DNA from: Planctomycetaceae bacterium
Lineage (GTDB): Bacteria; Planctomycetota; Planctomycetia; Pirellulales; Pirellulaceae
NCBI GenBank assembly: GCA_016794985.1
Contig: JAEUIQ010000043.1
Location: 1 to 64,000 of the forward strand
DNA length: 64,000 bases
Reading direction: 5' to 3'
The notes under the pieces were generated by a model, which saw only the letters and a list, made by a program, of their open reading frames with translations, was not told the DNA's origin and did no database searches. The translations under genes were made by a program, and so were the position numbers. Below, piece after piece: positions 6,805 through 16,321 of this stretch (the stretch's first letter is position 1; each line of letters opens with the position of its first letter).

Positions 6805-8103
6805 ATGCCTGAGATCCAGAACCAACTCGCGAGCCCGTCGTCCGATTACTTGATGCCGTTTCGCCGGCGACAGTTTATCAAAGGGGTGACTGCGGCTGGG
6901 CTGGGCTTGGCTGCACCCTTGTTTGTGCCCGCTCGAGTCTTTGGGGCCAACGAGCGAATTCGAACGGGCCACATCGGTGTCGGCGGCCAAGGTCGTTCCA
7001 ACCTGAAGGCGTTGTTGTCGCACGCGGTGGCTGTATGCGACGTCGATACTCGACATTCAGACCAAGCGGCCAAAATGATTCACGAGGCTGGGGGTGCTTG
7101 TGAGGTTTATGGGGATTATCGCAAGTTGTTGGAACGAAGCGACATCGATGCGGTCGTCATTAGCACGCCGGACCATTGGCATGCGTTACAAACCATTCAA
7201 GCTTGCGAAGCTGGCAAAGACGTCTATGTGGAAAAGCCGTTGTCGTTAACGATTGCCGAAGGTCGGCGAATGGTGCAGGCGGCTCGACAGCATCACAGGA
7301 TTGTGCAAACAGGTTCACAGCAACGTTCCAGCGATAATTTCCGTCGAGCTTGTGAGTTGGTCCGCAGCGGGGTGCTGGGCGCGATCCAAGAGATTCACGT
7401 GGGAATCGCGGCAGCCAATCATCCGTTTCGCGAACGTGGTCCCGTGCCGGATTCCAGACCACCGGAACACCTCGACTACCCGTTATGGTTGGGGCCGGCA
7501 CCGTGGGTCGAATACAATCAACTTCGGGTTCACTACAATTTTCGCTTCTTTTGGGACTATAGTGGCGGGCAAATGACCAATTGGGGCGCTCATCATATCG
7601 ACATCGCACATTGGGGTATGGGTTGGGACCACAGCGGACCCGCGCGTGTCTCGGGATCCGCTGAATTTCATCCGCAAGCGTGGCACGAGGTTTCGGAATC
7701 CTGCCGGATCACGTACGAATACCCCACCGGTACAAAGATGATCGTGGGTCAGCAACAACCCGATATTTCGATGGGGACCAAGTTCATTGGCACGCAGGGC
7801 TGGATCTTTGTCGATCGCGGCAAATTGCAAAGCAGTGATCCCGAGTTGTTGAAGAAGTCACCAGACGAAACCAAGTCCAGTTTGATTCGCTCCGGAAATC
7901 ACCACCAGAATTTTCTCCAGTGCATCAAGAGTCGGGAACTGCCAATCTGTGACGTCGAGATTGGACATCGAACGGCCACGGCGTGCCACTTGGGAAACAT
8001 TGCAATTCGGACCGGTCAAGTGATTGACTGGGACCATGAAACCGAGCAATTCCAAGACGCGACCTTGGCGTCTTGGATGGATAGGAACGATCGTGAATTT
8101 TGA
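6805..8103 (+). CDS. Tat-exported Gfo/Idh/MocA-family oxidoreductase
   Basis: This 432-residue protein has a twin-arginine signal (FRRRQFIKG followed by a hydrophobic stretch and PARVFGAN), an NAD(P)-binding fold beginning IRTGHIGVGGQGRSN, the conserved VISTPDHWHALQTIQAC, and the signature Lys-Pro of VYVEKPLSLT. The C-terminal domain includes WDYSGGQMTNWGAHHIDIAHWGM. This subfamily is hugely expanded in planctomycetes and is thought to act on sugars or sugar derivatives in the periplasm. ATG 6805 is the first start; an internal ATG at 6853 just before the Arg motif is equally plausible. Its stop overlaps the start of the next gene by 11 bases, which suggests coupled translation. Confidence 0.88.
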   Translation: MPEIQNQLASPSSDYLMPFRRRQFIKGVTAAGLGLAAPLFVPARVFGANERIRTGHIGVGGQGRSNLKALLSHAVAVCDVDTRHSDQAAKMIHEAGGACEVYGDYRKLLERSDIDAVVISTPDHWHALQTIQACEAGKDVYVEKPLSLTIAEGRRMVQAARQHHRIVQTGSQQRSSDNFRRACELVRSGVLGAIQEIHVGIAAANHPFRERGPVPDSRPPEHLDYPLWLGPAPWVEYNQLRVHYNFRFFWDYSGGQMTNWGAHHIDIAHWGMGWDHSGPARVSGSAEFHPQAWHEVSESCRITYEYPTGTKMIVGQQQPDISMGTKFIGTQGWIFVDRGKLQSSDPELLKKSPDETKSSLIRSGNHHQNFLQCIKSRELPICDVEIGHRTATACHLGNIAIRTGQVIDWDHETEQFQDATLASWMDRNDREF

Positions 8104-9304
8104 AGATTTTCAAGCTGCCACGCACAAGGCAACGCCGAGCGAAATACTGCGGCGCTTGAGTCAGACATTGGAACATGACCAGCAATACGGCGCATGGTTC
8201 GAGGCGTTGAAACTCCAGGCGCGATTCGAATTGGGATTGGAGCCTTGGAGTGCCGGCGTCACCGAGACATTGCCGAGCGATCTCCAGCGGCAACTGGAGG
8301 AGCGTTTACTGGACGCTTGTCGCCTGGTCGGCGAGCGTCTGATCTCGGTGGGCCGCATTACCGAAGGTTGGATGTACCTACGCCCAGTAGGCGACACGGT
8401 TCGAGTGGTGGAACTATTGCGTGGACTCGCGACGCAGGAGGAACACACAGACCAGATTATCGAAGTGACTTTAGGGCACGGAGTTGCTCCGGCTTGGGGC
8501 TTCGAGCTGTTATTGGGGCGAATGGGAACATGCAACGCGATCACCGCGTTTGACACGCAGATGATTCACGCAGCTTTGCCTGAACGACAACGGGCGGCGG
8601 AGTTGTTGGTCCGGCATTTGTACACCGAACTTTTAAAGAATGTTCGTCATCATGGGCTGAAGCATCTGGCGGAGCAATCGCGAGAAATTACAGACGCACC
8701 GGATTGGGATCTGCAAAAATGGGTCGAGAATCTTCCTGACTTGGCGGCCAATCAAAACTACCACACGGACCCTTCTCATCTGAGTAGTGTGGTACGGATT
8801 GGCCGGATCGTTGATGAGCGGTCGGTGCAGAACCTGGCTTGGCAGATGTGTCTCTATGGCGAACGGTTGGACGAATTGTTTCAACCGCAAGGCTACGAAG
8901 TTTTTCAACCTTACTACGAAACTCATCAAGCGTATTACGGGGCCCTGTTGGCCGACGAGGATTCGACTGGCGAACTGGAGTTGTTTCGTCAGCGGCGAAC
9001 CGAATTGACCGAGGCAGCCGAGCAGCCGACGGCATTGACTTGGGAAGGACAGATTGAAGCCACCGATGTTTTGGTGGAACTGTTGATGCGCCGTCGGCAA
9101 TACTCGGCTGCCGTTGAAGTGCTGCTGCATCAATTAAGTATTTGTGGCGAGCATCAAAGGAGCCGTTGGACCGCGCTGCTGTTTCGTTGCTGCCAACTGG
9201 GTGATGGATTCGAGCCCATGTTGGCGTATTCGCAACGACTGGGTGATGCTTTCGGATTTGGCTTGGCCACGTTTTATCAGAGGTATGAAGCGAACCGCCG
9301 ATGA
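8093..9304 (+). CDS. Hypothetical protein (403 residues), planctomycete type
   Basis: I do not recognise a characterised family. The predicted start is GTG at 8093, with GGA six bases upstream and lying inside the end of the oxidoreductase gene; the longer frame from 8024 would overlap that gene heavily. The protein is soluble-looking, with no signal peptide, rich in helix and in Leu/Glu/Arg. It contains a run of His residues (NVRHHGLKHLAEQ), an acidic/aromatic segment (YEVFQPYYETHQAYYGALLADE) and a C-terminal TPR-like helix pair (VLVELLMRRRQYSAAVEVLLHQL). It ends in ATGA overlap with cardiolipin synthase, so it belongs to the same operon. Confidence 0.7.
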   Translation: MNFEDFQAATHKATPSEILRRLSQTLEHDQQYGAWFEALKLQARFELGLEPWSAGVTETLPSDLQRQLEERLLDACRLVGERLISVGRITEGWMYLRPVGDTVRVVELLRGLATQEEHTDQIIEVTLGHGVAPAWGFELLLGRMGTCNAITAFDTQMIHAALPERQRAAELLVRHLYTELLKNVRHHGLKHLAEQSREITDAPDWDLQKWVENLPDLAANQNYHTDPSHLSSVVRIGRIVDERSVQNLAWQMCLYGERLDELFQPQGYEVFQPYYETHQAYYGALLADEDSTGELELFRQRRTELTEAAEQPTALTWEGQIEATDVLVELLMRRRQYSAAVEVLLHQLSICGEHQRSRWTALLFRCCQLGDGFEPMLAYSQRLGDAFGFGLATFYQRYEANRR

Positions 9305-10746
9305 GCTGGGTGTTTTGGTCGATGCTGTTGACGTTGGCCGAACGGTGTCTGGCCGGAGCGACCGTGGTTCATGCCGTGCTGCATCGCCGCGAAGTGAAAG
9401 CGACCTTGGGATGGGTCGGGTTAATTTGGTTCACGCCGTTGTTCGGGACGGTCGTGTATTACGCGTTCGGAATCAACCGACTGGAGCGTCGCGGTTGTCG
9501 CTGGCAACGCAAGCTCGAAAAAGTGTTGGTCGAGGTTCGTCGCCGCATTCCAGCGGGGCCACGAGAGATCTTGCAATCGTTGCAAAAGCAACATCCGAAG
9601 TTTCGACAGATGGATGAATTGGTGACGCGGTTGACCGCCTCTCCTTTGCTGGCGGGCAACCAGGTGGAGTCGCTGGTCACTGGCGAGGCGGCGTTCTCGG
9701 CGATGTTGGAGGCCATCGAACAGGCTCGGCATACCATCGCACTGCAATCCTACATCTTCGACAACGACCGCGCTGGGCAATTGTTTATTGAAGCATTGGA
9801 GCGAGCTCAGCAGCGCGGGGTACAAATCCGAATCTTGATCGACGACGTAGGCTCGCGATACTCTCGCCCGACCTCGGTCAGCATTTTGCGTTCGCGAGGC
9901 ATTCCATGCGAAACGTTCTTGCCCACTTACAATCCGGCTTCGACGTTGTATAGCAACTTGCGAAATCACCGCAAGCTGCTGATTGTCGATGGCGAAGTGG
10001 CGTTTACGGGTGGCATGAATATTCGCGAAGGGTTGCGCGCGGATTGGAAGCCGAAACATCCCATTCAAGACTTGCACTTCAAATTCGTCGGCCCGGTGGT
10101 TTTGCAGTTGCAGGAAGTATTTTCGGTGGATTGGTGTTTTGTTACCAACGAAATCCTAACGGGTGATTCGTGGTTTCCGACGCCTCAAGCGGTGGGGCGT
10201 GTCTTGTGTCGAGCGATTCCCGACGGTCCGGACGAAGACTTTGAAAAGTTGAAACTCACGATCTTGGGTGCCTTGCAATTGGCCGAACGTCAGGTGTACA
10301 TCATCACACCTTACTTTCTACCGGATGAAGCGATCATGGCCGCGTTGAATGTGGCGGCACTGCGCGGCGTACGAATTTGTATCCTGATCCCCGAGGTGAA
10401 CAACATCTTGCCAGTGCAATGGGCGTGTCAATCGTTACTGCCCGAGTTGATCGAACGCGGCTGCGAGGTGTTCCTGACCCCAGCACCGTTCGACCACACG
10501 AAGTTGTTTTTGGTCGATGGCGATTGGTCCTTGGTGGGCTCGACGAATTGGGATCCACGCAGTTTGCGTCTGAACTTTGAACTAAACGTCGAATGTTATG
10601 GCAGCGAATTGAATGCGGAACTCTCCGAGTTCGCTCGAGTCAAGTTGTCCAGCGCGACACCGCTGCTCCTGCAAGATCTGCAACGGCGGTCGTTCCTGAC
10701 TCGCTTGCGCGATGGTGTTGCTCGTTTGGGTTCGCCGTATTTATAG
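9301..10746 (+). CDS. cls: Cardiolipin synthase / phospholipase D family protein
   Basis: This 481-residue protein is built like ClsA. Two N-terminal hydrophobic segments (residues 4-25 and 38-58, the second with GWVGLIWFTPLFGTVVYYAFG) are followed by two PLD domains, each with an intact HKD motif: HRKLLIVDGEVAFTGGMN near residue 223 and HTKLFLVDGDWSLVGSTN near residue 399. The enzyme condenses two phosphatidylglycerol molecules, or PG with another phospholipid, to cardiolipin at the inner membrane. ATG 9301 overlaps the preceding stop (ATGA), so translation is probably coupled to the 403-residue gene. Confidence 0.92.
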   Translation: MSWVFWSMLLTLAERCLAGATVVHAVLHRREVKATLGWVGLIWFTPLFGTVVYYAFGINRLERRGCRWQRKLEKVLVEVRRRIPAGPREILQSLQKQHPKFRQMDELVTRLTASPLLAGNQVESLVTGEAAFSAMLEAIEQARHTIALQSYIFDNDRAGQLFIEALERAQQRGVQIRILIDDVGSRYSRPTSVSILRSRGIPCETFLPTYNPASTLYSNLRNHRKLLIVDGEVAFTGGMNIREGLRADWKPKHPIQDLHFKFVGPVVLQLQEVFSVDWCFVTNEILTGDSWFPTPQAVGRVLCRAIPDGPDEDFEKLKLTILGALQLAERQVYIITPYFLPDEAIMAALNVAALRGVRICILIPEVNNILPVQWACQSLLPELIERGCEVFLTPAPFDHTKLFLVDGDWSLVGSTNWDPRSLRLNFELNVECYGSELNAELSEFARVKLSSATPLLLQDLQRRSFLTRLRDGVARLGSPYL

Positions 10747-10841
10747 GGTCGAGCCCGCCACTGGTAGACGTTGGCCCGGTCAGAGCATAAAACGATCTTG
10801 GAAATCGTTGGTCATCGACTAATTTCGAGGAGAGAATCCCA

Positions 10842-11207
10842 GTGAAAACTGCTTCAGCACAAGAATTGGCTACTAAAAAGTGTCTGCCCTGCGAGGGTGG
10901 TGTCGAACCCTGCCCACTCGACTTTAGCCAGCAGCAACTCCAGCAATTGTCGGGCTGGAGTTTGACGGAGGACCACAAGCGAATTTTCAAACGTTGGACC
11001 GTTACCAACTTTGTGGAAGCGATGCGATTTTTTAACGAAATCACGAAACTCGCAGAGGAGGACGGGCACCATCCCGACTTGCATCTCGTCGGTTACCGCC
11101 ACGTCACCATCGAGATCTGGACCCACGCTATCGATGGACTAAGCGAAAACGATTTTATTCTGGCGGCCAAGATCGATCAGCTACCGGTGGCTACGAAGCG
11201 TTCGTAA
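10842..11207 (+). CDS. phhB: 4a-hydroxytetrahydrobiopterin dehydratase (pterin-4a-carbinolamine dehydratase)
   Basis: This 121-residue protein matches the PCD/DCoH family over its C-terminal 90 residues. It contains AEEDGHHPDLHLVGYRHVTI (active-site His pair), then WTHAIDGLSENDFILAAKID. The enzyme dehydrates the carbinolamine formed by aromatic amino acid hydroxylases so that the pterin cofactor can be recycled. The N-terminus is longer than in minimal members and has a C-x2-C...C segment (KKCLPCEGGVEPC), which some bacterial homologues also show. The start is GTG 10842, preceded by GAGGAGAG eight to nine bases upstream. No hydroxylase gene is in the window. Confidence 0.93.
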   Translation: MKTASAQELATKKCLPCEGGVEPCPLDFSQQQLQQLSGWSLTEDHKRIFKRWTVTNFVEAMRFFNEITKLAEEDGHHPDLHLVGYRHVTIEIWTHAIDGLSENDFILAAKIDQLPVATKRS

Positions 11208-11213
11208 CCCACA

Positions 11214-11330
11214 ATGTTACCTACCGGTCCTCTGACGGCTGGCCTAACAATGTGGATCGCCAGTCCACTGGCGGTTCCGTCAACAAAGGGCCCGCCAGTC
11301 CTCTGGCGGTTGGCCTAACAATGTAGCCAT
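11214..11330. repeat. Cluster of three small palindromes with a shared 3' tag
   Basis: Between phhB and the GH2 gene lie a degenerate hairpin near 11222-11240, a perfect one at 11258-11273 (CGCCAGT-CC-ACTGGCG) and a perfect one at 11292-11309 (CCGCCAG-TCCT-CTGGCGG). The first and third are followed by the same tag TGGCCTAACAATGT (11240 and 11311). The arrangement looks like partial tandem duplication of a REP-like unit. No gene is present. Confidence 0.65.
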
Positions 11331-11471
11331 TAAATGGGCCTCGCGACGCGTAAACCTCGCAAGAACCGAAGGGGCTGGGCGCACCATCCCTCAAAGGGTC
11401 TGAAATTCAACGCACATCAGAGTCGTTCCGTTTGCTTTCAGTTCGCCTTCCCTATTCGAGGATCAAGAAGA

Positions 11472-13784
11472 ATGAGATTTCGAGCAACCACATTTGGCAT
11501 CGTCGCCTATTGCTTGATATTGGCGAGCCTCTTGATCGGCAAGTGCGGCAGTATGGGTCAGGAGCCTGCGCGGGTGCACGATGGATCATGGCGTTACACG
11601 CTGGATGCGCCCGCTGCTGAATGGATGAAGCCCGATTTTCAAGATGGCGATTGGAGCGAAGCCAGCGGTGGGTTCGGAACTCCAGGAACGCCCGCATCGC
11701 GAATTGGGACGGTCTGGAACACGCGCGAGATTTGGTTGCGGCGCCAAACAACTCTAGCGAGCGTGCCTCAAAGAATCGCGTTGTTGATTCATCACGATGA
11801 AGACGCGACGGTGTATCTCAACGGTTCCTTGGTGGCATCGCTGGTCGGGTTCACGACCAATTATCGGATCATCGAATTGGGGGAGGCCGAAGCCAAGTTG
11901 GCTCGAGTTGGTGAAAACCTGTTGGCGATCCATTGCCGACAAACGGGTGGTGGGCAATACATCGACGCCCATTTGATCGATGCGGCTGCGCCACCGGAAC
12001 TATTGCCGGTGCAGCGGTCCGAGGTTCCGTTCAAGTCACAATTGATAACGCCGTGGGGCGAGTCGTTGGATCGAAAGCAACCTTGGCCCGAATATCCCCG
12101 CCCGGCGTTCCAGCGTGCGAATTGGATGAACCTCAATGGGCCGTGGCAATACAGCATCAGCGAAGATCAAGTAACCGCCGTTCCCGATTCGTGGGATGGA
12201 ACCATCGTCGTTCCGTTTGCGTTGGAGTCGTTGTTGTCGGGCGTGCAGCGATTGCTCAAGCCTAGCCAGTGTCTGTGGTACCGCCGGACGTTCGAGTATC
12301 GGCCGCACGTAGGCCAGCGCACCTTATTGAATTTTGAAGCCGTTGATTATGAATGCCGCGTGTTTGTCAACGGAAAAGATGTAGGAGGCCATCGGGGTGG
12401 CCACACACCGTTTACTTTGGACGTCACAGCAGCCGTTCGCGATGGCGAAAACGAGTTGATCGTTCGTGTGATTGATCGCACTGAAATGATGCAACTTCGC
12501 GGGAAGCAGACGTTGGACCCCAGTGGGATTTGGTACACCCAAGTCTCTGGAATTTGGCAAACGGTATGGTTGGAATGGGTTCCTGAGACTTACTTCGAGA
12601 GTTGCCTGATCCAAACGGAGTCCGCAACGGGCACGGTAACGTTGACACCAAGAATTATTGGTGCTCAGGCCGATGCAGCGACGGTTCGCTACGAAATTCG
12701 CGCGGGCCAACAGGTCGTTGCGTCAGGCAAGTCAGTGGGTGGCAAACCGATCACGATTCAACTGCCGCAGCCGAGGTTGTGGTCACCACGCGACCCATTT
12801 TTGTACGACGTGGAACTGGAGCTCTTGAATTCGGATGGTGGCGTCGGCGATCGAGTTGCGAGTTATGTCGGGATTCGCTCGGTGGGTAAAGTTCGCGACG
12901 AGCAAGGTCATTGGCGGTTGACCCTGAACGGCGAGCCTGTGTTTCATTGGGGCCCGTTGGACCAAGGTTGGTGGCCTGATGGATTATTGACGCCGCCCTC
13001 GGACGCGGCCCTCCGATTCGATGTCGACTATCTGAAGCAAGCGGGCTTCAACATGATTCGCAAACATATCAAAGTAGAACCGCGTCGCTTTTACGAATAC
13101 TGTGATCGAGTCGGGATGATGGTCTGGCAAGATCAAGTTAGCGGCGGTCATGGTCCTCCATGGACGCGTTTGGCTCCATTGCCGATCGATGCCGAATGGT
13201 CCGATAAGGATCATGCCCAATATTTGAAGGAGTTGGATCGCATGATCACGTCATTGGAGAACCATCCTTGCATTGTGATGTGGGTACCTTTCAACGAAGC
13301 TTGGGGACAGCATCGCACGACCGCGGTCGGGAATTGGACCAGAAAGCGCGATCCAAGTCGCTTGGTCAACATTGCGAGCGGTGGCAATTTTTGGCCGGTA
13401 GGTGATGTCGTCGATCATCACGAGTATCCGCACCCAGCTTTTCCGTTCGCGCGGGAGCGCGACCAGGAATTCGTGATGGTGGTCGGGGAATTTGGTGGCC
13501 ATGGCCTGCCGATTCGCGGGCACCTGTGGAATCCCGAGATGGACAATTGGGGCTATGGCGGGTTGCCTCAGAACGCGGACGAATACTTTGCCCGCTACGA
13601 GGAATCACTGAGACGACTGGGCGAATTGCAGAAACAAGGCATTGCGGCAGGGGTTTACACCCAAACAACCGATGTGGAAGGTGAAATCAATGGATTGATG
13701 ACCTATGATCGCAAAGTGTTGAAAATCCCTGCCCAACGGCTTCGTGAGTTGAGCGAAGCGATGGGAATCGGCCAAGCACCGTAA
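11472..13784 (+). CDS. Secreted glycoside hydrolase family 2 protein (beta-galactosidase/glucuronidase-like)
   Basis: This is a 770-residue exported enzyme. The start at 11472 gives a signal peptide (MRFRATTFGIVAYCLILASLL). An extra N-terminal beta-sandwich (GSWRYTL..., residues 40-180) precedes the GH2 sugar-binding domain (LNGPWQYSIS... VPFALESLLSGVQ), the immunoglobulin-like domain, and a TIM barrel with acid/base Glu609 in WVPFNEAWGQ and nucleophile Glu673 in VVGEFGGHG. The sequence YRRTFEY...FEAVDYECRVFVNG is typical of GH2. It probably removes beta-linked sugars from polysaccharide in the periplasm or outside the cell; substrate specificity cannot be read by eye. Confidence 0.9.
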   Translation: MRFRATTFGIVAYCLILASLLIGKCGSMGQEPARVHDGSWRYTLDAPAAEWMKPDFQDGDWSEASGGFGTPGTPASRIGTVWNTREIWLRRQTTLASVPQRIALLIHHDEDATVYLNGSLVASLVGFTTNYRIIELGEAEAKLARVGENLLAIHCRQTGGGQYIDAHLIDAAAPPELLPVQRSEVPFKSQLITPWGESLDRKQPWPEYPRPAFQRANWMNLNGPWQYSISEDQVTAVPDSWDGTIVVPFALESLLSGVQRLLKPSQCLWYRRTFEYRPHVGQRTLLNFEAVDYECRVFVNGKDVGGHRGGHTPFTLDVTAAVRDGENELIVRVIDRTEMMQLRGKQTLDPSGIWYTQVSGIWQTVWLEWVPETYFESCLIQTESATGTVTLTPRIIGAQADAATVRYEIRAGQQVVASGKSVGGKPITIQLPQPRLWSPRDPFLYDVELELLNSDGGVGDRVASYVGIRSVGKVRDEQGHWRLTLNGEPVFHWGPLDQGWWPDGLLTPPSDAALRFDVDYLKQAGFNMIRKHIKVEPRRFYEYCDRVGMMVWQDQVSGGHGPPWTRLAPLPIDAEWSDKDHAQYLKELDRMITSLENHPCIVMWVPFNEAWGQHRTTAVGNWTRKRDPSRLVNIASGGNFWPVGDVVDHHEYPHPAFPFARERDQEFVMVVGEFGGHGLPIRGHLWNPEMDNWGYGGLPQNADEYFARYEESLRRLGELQKQGIAAGVYTQTTDVEGEINGLMTYDRKVLKIPAQRLRELSEAMGIGQAP

Positions 13785-13985
13785 TGCTGGTCGTGGCGAG
13801 CGCGGGTCGTTTTCCCGTCGTTTGTCCGCCCGTCGTTCAGGAAATTCAGGTTGGTTTTCTGGACCGATGGGCGACAATGACTTACACTTGTCATGGTCGG
13901 TCGTTTAAAACTTGTACTAAAACGACTGAAGAATCCCAACAAACTCCAACTGGGCTACGTGATGTCGCCAAGATTTTGTGATCGT

Positions 13986-15428
13986 ATGGTATCCCTTTCG
14001 CTTCATGGACTAGCCAAAAACATTGGTCAGTTCTTATTGTTCGCTTCCATTGGGTTGTTCACTAATGGTTCGGAGGCAGCCTGGACTCAAGAGATCGCCG
14101 ATGCGCCATTGGGTGGCGACGCGATGGTTCAGGATGACTGGGAAACCGACATCGATGTGGCATTGGCAGCGGCCAAGCAGGACGGCAAACACCTGCTGTT
14201 GGACTTCACGGGCAGTGATTGGTGTCCGCCATGTATTCGCTTGGAAAACGAAGTGCTTTCACAAGCGGCGTTCTTGACCGAGGCGGCTAAACATTTTCAC
14301 TTGGTGAAATTGGACTTCCCGCAGAACCAGTTGTTGGTTCCCGCGAAGTTGATGGAAAAGAATCAGGAATGGATGAAACGCTTGGGAGTGGATGGCTTTC
14401 CCACGCTGGTATTGCTTGATTCGCAACAAAGGCCATTTGGATTTATGGGTTACACGGCTGGTGGTCCGCCGGTGTTTCTGGAACAGTTGCAAAAGCGATT
14501 GTCCGCGAAAGCTCGATTCGATCAATTGCAACAGCAGGCCATGGCTGCGGAAGGTGCCGAACGCGGGCGACTTTTGGATCAAGCTTTGGAAGCGTTGGAT
14601 CTCACGATCGCGCAGACGCACTACAAAGAGTTGGTCGAGATGATTCTCGAACTCGATGCGGCGCATCAGTTGGGATTGCGCGAGAAGTATCGCGGAGACC
14701 TGGATGCCGAACAGCGGAAAGCGATCTTGGCCGATCTGTTGATGTTGGTCCGTTTGCGTGCTCCAGAAGATGTGCTGGGTTTGATCGATGCCATGCTGGT
14801 GGAGGTCCCAATGACTCCGCAGTTGGAGGCCAGTGTTTTGCAAATTCGCGTGGACTTGGAACGCAAATCTGGCCGAGTCACAGAAGCGATTCGCTCGCTC
14901 GATCGACTGGCCGAGCTGTATGCCGACGATGACGATGCGTGGCAACGCGTCATCGTGAGAAAGTTCTACTTATTGGTTGGCCAGTCGGACGCGGCTCAAG
15001 CTGTTTCTATCCTAGACGCGGCGTTGCAGGCCAAGCCACAATCGCCGCGAATATATCTAGCCCGAGGCGATTGGCAGCAGACCCAAAAACAACTGGAACA
15101 AGCCATGCTGAGTTACGATCAAGGCCTGGGGCAAGCGAAGGATCATCCCGATTTGCAATGGGAGTTGGTGGCGGCCAAGGCTGATGTGATGTTCGAATCC
15201 GGGCAACAGGATCCCGCCATCGAAGAATTGGAGCGTTTCTCGACGAACGAACGGTTGCCGGCGGATCTCCGCGCAAAGGCGTTGGTGCACAAAGCAATCT
15301 TCTTGCGCGAACAAGGAAAAGATCGTGCGGCGTTGTTGAGCGAGAACAAAGCCATTGGCATGATCGAATCACCCAAACGAAAAGCAGAGCTGGAGCGGTT
15401 GATCAAAGAGGTACGAGGAAGTTTGTAG
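13986..15428 (+). CDS. Exported thioredoxin-fold protein with C-terminal TPR-like helices
   Basis: This protein of about 480 residues has an N-terminal hydrophobic segment (GQFLLFASIGLFTNGSEA) acting as signal or anchor. A thioredoxin-like domain follows (HLLLDFTGSDWCPPCIRLENEV, redox pair Cys80/Cys83, then GVDGFPTLVLLDSQ with the cis-Pro). The remaining 300 residues are helical repeats of TPR character, with PRIYLARGDWQQTQKQLEQAML the clearest. It is likely a periplasmic thiol-disulfide protein that docks to partners through its repeats. Starts at 13893 and 13962 are also possible; none has a convincing ribosome binding site. 13986 was chosen because it leaves a normal-length signal sequence. 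Confidence 0.8.
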   Translation: MVSLSLHGLAKNIGQFLLFASIGLFTNGSEAAWTQEIADAPLGGDAMVQDDWETDIDVALAAAKQDGKHLLLDFTGSDWCPPCIRLENEVLSQAAFLTEAAKHFHLVKLDFPQNQLLVPAKLMEKNQEWMKRLGVDGFPTLVLLDSQQRPFGFMGYTAGGPPVFLEQLQKRLSAKARFDQLQQQAMAAEGAERGRLLDQALEALDLTIAQTHYKELVEMILELDAAHQLGLREKYRGDLDAEQRKAILADLLMLVRLRAPEDVLGLIDAMLVEVPMTPQLEASVLQIRVDLERKSGRVTEAIRSLDRLAELYADDDDAWQRVIVRKFYLLVGQSDAAQAVSILDAALQAKPQSPRIYLARGDWQQTQKQLEQAMLSYDQGLGQAKDHPDLQWELVAAKADVMFESGQQDPAIEELERFSTNERLPADLRAKALVHKAIFLREQGKDRAALLSENKAIGMIESPKRKAELERLIKEVRGSL

Positions 15429-15520
15429 CTCAAGGCACCCTGCGGAGACCGATCTGGCACGGATCCTTCGCTGGGTTGGCGAGTTTACGAGCAGCAAGTT
15501 GAGGACCGGGAGCAGGTCAA

Positions 15521-16321
15521 ATGTGGGAAAAGGATTTTTGGCAGCAGGTGCCCGGGTTGGTTGTCTCGGAAGTCGTGGACTTGTTGTTCCCGGCCCGGTG
15601 TTTGTTATGCGAACAAGCCTTGGATCAGCCCTTTCACGTTCCGCTATATTGCGTTTCCTGCCGAGAGCAAATAACTCCGCCTTTGGAAGGCACATGCTAT
15701 CGCTGCGGTATTCGCTTGCCGTTTCGCGTGGATGGCGAGCACGGCGTTCCGTTGGTCAACCGCAGTCAGACGCGTCAAGGATGTCCGGATTGTCGCCGAA
15801 AGAAGTGGGCCTTCGATCGCACCGTCGCGGTCGCAAGTTACGAAGGGCGTTGGCGGGAGCATGTCTATCGTCTCAAACGACCTCATCACAGCGCCGATGC
15901 GTTTCAGGCCGGGAAGCTGTTGGGCGAACGCCTAATCGAATGCGAGTGGTGGTCCGAGTATCACGCCTTGGTTCCTTTGCCCGTCCACTGGCGTCGTCGG
16001 TGGACGCGAGGATTCAACCAAGCGGAAAAGATTGCCGAAGGGATCGCGACGGTCATTCCGATGCCGATCATCACGGGGGCGATCGTGGCCAACAAATATG
16101 CTCGCAAACAAGGAACGTTAGTTGCCTCGGCTCGGTTGGCCAATGTGCAGAATTCGATGAAGTTGGGCCCACGCGCTGCTGAGCTGCGCCAACAACAGGT
16201 GATTCTGGTTGACGATGTGTTGACCACCGGATCGACTGCAAACGTGGCGGCTCGACTTTGTCGCCAAGCGGGAGCCAGACGTGTCGCCGTCGCCGTGGTG
16301 GCGCGCGCTGGTCGCTTCTAA
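15521..16321 (+). CDS. comF: ComF family protein (zinc-finger phosphoribosyltransferase)
   Basis: This 266-residue protein has four Cys-x2-Cys pairs in the N-terminal third (RCLLCE, YCVSCRE, CYRCG, GCPDCRRKK) for a zinc-binding region. A phosphoribosyltransferase fold follows, with the PRPP loop VILVDDVLTTGSTANVAARL near the C-terminus. ComF proteins support DNA uptake or recombination in competent bacteria, but many homologues occur outside competence loci and their substrate is unknown. The conserved RGFNQAEKIAEGIA motif is present. The gene is convergent with the TPR lipoprotein-like gene, and the two overlap by four bases. Confidence 0.92.
   Translation: MWEKDFWQQVPGLVVSEVVDLLFPARCLLCEQALDQPFHVPLYCVSCREQITPPLEGTCYRCGIRLPFRVDGEHGVPLVNRSQTRQGCPDCRRKKWAFDRTVAVASYEGRWREHVYRLKRPHHSADAFQAGKLLGERLIECEWWSEYHALVPLPVHWRRRWTRGFNQAEKIAEGIATVIPMPIITGAIVANKYARKQGTLVASARLANVQNSMKLGPRAAELRQQQVILVDDVLTTGSTANVAARLCRQAGARRVAVAVVARAGRF

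Noticed and set aside
11240..11325. attC-like site (GCCTAAC matches the RYYYAAC core)
   Set aside because: The partner GTTRRRY core is not found at suitable distance, and the surrounding palindromes are of a different REP-like type.
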